DNA of 64,000 nt, from positions 124,001-188,000 of the forward strand of contig NZ_AHCD03000043.1 of assembly GCF_000238295.3 (NCBI RefSeq). The letters run 5' to 3'. A model generated the notes under the pieces. It did not search any database. It saw only the letters and a list, made by a program, of their open reading frames with translations, and was not told where the DNA came from. The position numbers and the translations under genes are program-made. This DNA comes from Pseudoalteromonas rubra. GTDB taxonomy: Bacteria > Pseudomonadota > Gammaproteobacteria > Enterobacterales > Alteromonadaceae. Shown in pieces: positions 62,219 through 64,000 of the stretch. How positions within the stretch are numbered: position 1 is the first letter of the stretch; the number at the start of each line of letters is the position of its first letter.

Positions 62219-62548
62219 ATGGATTTACTAGATGAAGAAACGATTTCTTTTTTAACTCATGAAGAGAAGTTGGAATATTATAAAGCACAATCAGAGGTTT
62301 CTAAGTTCGCACCCAAGTTAAGCTTTGATGAAGGTTCGAAGTCAGAAAAAGAGATGCTAAGAGAGGCAAAAGCGTATGAAAAAATGGTCAGAAAAAAGTT
62401 GGCTCCCTTTTTGAAAATCGCATTAGATAGGAAAAATAACTCACTAAAACCAACTGTTGCGAGTAAATTAAAAGCCAAGCTCAAAATTTACCTGACAGCT
62501 TTAAGTGCCATCATTGCTTTTCTTTTTATCAAGAATGTATTTTTTTAA
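62219..62548 (+). CDS. Cassette gene, tail-anchored protein
   Basis: A 109-residue charged helical protein (residues 1-80, coiled-coil-like Lys/Glu pattern) ending in a hydrophobic helix (LTALSAIIAFLFIKNVFF) that would anchor it in the membrane. ATG at 62219 follows GGGGATGTTAA. No attC follows, so this is the last identifiable cassette. No family is recognised. Confidence 0.7.
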   Translation: MDLLDEETISFLTHEEKLEYYKAQSEVSKFAPKLSFDEGSKSEKEMLREAKAYEKMVRKKLAPFLKIALDRKNNSLKPTVASKLKAKLKIYLTALSAIIAFLFIKNVFF

Positions 62549-62599
62549 GCAATGTTCACATCAAAATCACGGACACTCATCTATAATTGTTTCTTTTAT

Positions 62600-62636
62600 G
62601 GGTAGGTTCAACTTTGAAATGGTGTCTTTGATTTTT
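62600..62636. repeat. Degenerate REPIN half unit
   Basis: CAACTTTGAAATGGTGTCTTT resembles the right half of REPIN copy 1 and lies where the next attC would be expected. The terminal TGGGTGTCT has decayed. Confidence 0.55.
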
Positions 62637-62659
62637 ACTCATGCGATAAAGAGAAATTT

Positions 62660-63589
62660 ATGGATTGGTTCCAGATTATTCCTTCATCAATGTCGGCTGT
62701 TGCTTCAGTAGCTGCTGCTGTCGCTGCTATCGCGTCTTGGCGTGTAAGTCGCAGAGCAACTTCAATTGCGGAGTCGACAGCATTGGCTACACACCACAGC
62801 GCCGCAACTCATGCTTATGTTCATGAAGTAAAACAACTAAGTGCGCTTGTGTCAGAATTAGAAAAATTGATATTTGAAATTACCTCAACATGGTCCAGGC
62901 AGATTCAAGGGTTTGATAAACGAGAGCTTGGTGGTATCGATCCTCGGCCTCTTAGGCATGTTTTGCACAATGGCTATGAACTATTGGCTGTCTTTGCCTT
63001 GGAGTATAAAAACCAAGTAGGGATGGCCAGTCGTGAGATATTCTCCCCCATTATAAACGGAATGGGTTCAATAAATGATAATGAATACAATAAGCTGTTG
63101 CAGAGAGTGGATGGCACAAGCTACAGCTTTGAAGCTATTTTAGGTTCACCTTCAAAGTCAAAGGGCATTATTTCTGCGCCGGCATTTAGGTGGGTCTATT
63201 ACCAATTATTAAGAAGAGTTGAGAGCCAGGATTGGAGCCGTGTATGGAAAGAAGCATGGTTTGAAAATGGCTATTTGAATCAATACAAGTCTGAATTCGC
63301 GAAAATTAAGCCTAAATTAATCGAATCAAGAAAGCGACTAAGAAACGAGAAAGAAAAACTCATACATACGGCCTTTCCAATAGAGAAAAACCTCGACTTA
63401 TCAGGACAATACAACCAACTATTAGGGGCGTTAGATTGTCTAATAGAAGATTGTGACTCTGAACTAATTGAAGGCTACAAAAACTGGGATTACAGCGAAG
63501 AGCAATGTTTATTGATCTTGTGCTCTATGGGGCTGGTTAGCTTTGCAGCAAAACAAGTCGATGTAATTCAATGTGCTAGTAGGTTCTAA
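62660..63589 (+). CDS. Unknown protein with N-terminal membrane helix
   Basis: A 309-residue protein with an Ala-rich hydrophobic segment near the N-terminus (SAVASVAAAVAAIASW), then a largely helical cytoplasmic part with no catalytic motif I can name. ATG at 62660 follows AAAGAGAAATTT. It is larger than the cassette genes and lies between degenerate REPIN units, so it may be a cassette that lost its attC or an inserted gene. Membrane-anchored helical proteins of this kind are common in accessory regions. Confidence 0.65.
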   Translation: MDWFQIIPSSMSAVASVAAAVAAIASWRVSRRATSIAESTALATHHSAATHAYVHEVKQLSALVSELEKLIFEITSTWSRQIQGFDKRELGGIDPRPLRHVLHNGYELLAVFALEYKNQVGMASREIFSPIINGMGSINDNEYNKLLQRVDGTSYSFEAILGSPSKSKGIISAPAFRWVYYQLLRRVESQDWSRVWKEAWFENGYLNQYKSEFAKIKPKLIESRKRLRNEKEKLIHTAFPIEKNLDLSGQYNQLLGALDCLIEDCDSELIEGYKNWDYSEEQCLLILCSMGLVSFAAKQVDVIQCASRF

Positions 63590-63600
63590 GCATACATCGG

Positions 63601-63680
63601 AAATTTTGAGAGACACTCATCGGTGGCTGTATCTTTTTTGGTAGGCCCCACCTGGAATGGTTGCCTTTGATTTTTAGCCC
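63601..63680. repeat. Degenerate REPIN-like unit
   Basis: AGACACTCA at 63611-63619 and GGAATGGTTGCCTTTGA near 63653-63670 are recognisable relatives of the paired AGACACCCA/TGGGTGTCT unit, with several changes. Confidence 0.6.
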
Positions 63681-63711
63681 TTTCTCTTTGGCTCCCGACA
63701 CAGATTTTGAT

Positions 63712-63745
63712 TTGAAAACCGCCCTAAAAGATTGAGGCGGTTTTT
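63712..63745. terminator. Terminator copy at the right edge of the array
   Basis: GAAAACCGCC and GGCGGTTTT pair around CTAAAAGATTGA, followed by TTAA; it strongly resembles the gcvP-side terminator at 53213-53245 including flanking TTTGA and ATATGATTCG. Confidence 0.75.
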
Positions 63746-64000
63746 TAATGCCCATTATATGATTCGGCACAACGAGGGTGGTTTGTAGGTTTCCCTACAC
63801 GTCTGGTAGGCACTCTATTTTGATGGCACTTTTGCCATGCCAGTATGTGACACTTAGCTAAGCGTCAAATTTACAAACCCACATAATTGCTTGATAATAA
63901 AAACTAAGAATGTCACGTTGCATTGTTAGCTGGGATGGCTAATCAGCCTTTGAATAGACACTTTTGCTGTAGGTTGCATTACATTAAATGAACCCAGATG
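63746..64000. other. Non-coding tail
   Basis: About 255 bases without a supported gene. One perfect hairpin (TGTAGG TTTC CCTACA) at 63784-63799. No attC core is seen. Confidence 0.4.

Overview
The window looks like chromosome of a marine gammaproteobacterium, most likely Pseudoalteromonas or a close relative in the Alteromonadales. This is inferred from gene content and order (ygfB-pepP-ubiH-ubiI-gcvT-gcvH-gcvP beside a 6S RNA gene, a ZntR-type regulator with an SO_0444-type metal permease, a DUF3192-like lipoprotein), from moderate GC, and from short dispersed repeats of a type I associate with this order. No rRNA, tRNA or CRISPR array was found.

Positions 1-10.2 kb hold accessory and metabolic genes: an HTH-TM regulator, two unknown membrane proteins and a HAD hydrolase. 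A minus-strand four-gene operon follows (TrpF-like protein lacking the catalytic Cys, eukaryotic-type uracil phosphoribosyltransferase, EamA transporter, old yellow enzyme). After it come a periplasmic binding protein and an acyltransferase. From 10.2 to 16.5 kb a minus-strand operon encodes an RND efflux pump (adaptor and permease) followed by its two-component system. From 16.7 to 27.2 kb lie a diheme peroxidase with C-terminal beta domains, a small double-glycine peptide resembling a RiPP precursor, a Wzy-like/TPR membrane protein, a very large multidomain lipoprotein, an FHA-domain protein and small exported or membrane proteins.

From 27.4 to 53.2 kb the content is mostly core: RapA, PIN-PhoH ATPase, a hybrid histidine kinase with a degenerate-GGDEF response regulator, a D-2-hydroxyacid dehydrogenase, zinc/copper efflux under a textbook ZntR promoter, a PlsC-like acyltransferase, 6S RNA, the ubiquinone and PepP cluster, a LysR regulator divergent from a truncated GcvT-like paralogue, and the glycine cleavage genes.

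From 53.25 to about 63.6 kb the content changes sharply. The last 101 codons of an integron integrase lie on the minus strand, cut off at a (GTTACT)8 repeat. To the right is an array of ten complete attC-like sites plus one half site, separating small plus-strand cassette genes. The array has been invaded by a RAYT (REP-associated tyrosine transposase) family with REP hairpins and paired TGGGTGTCT motifs, and by a secreted ricin-type lectin gene; one cassette gene seems split in two by a 3.8-kb block with inverted ends. A sequence resembling the gcvP terminator recurs just beyond the array. With no functional integrase visible, the array is probably mobilised only in trans, if at all.
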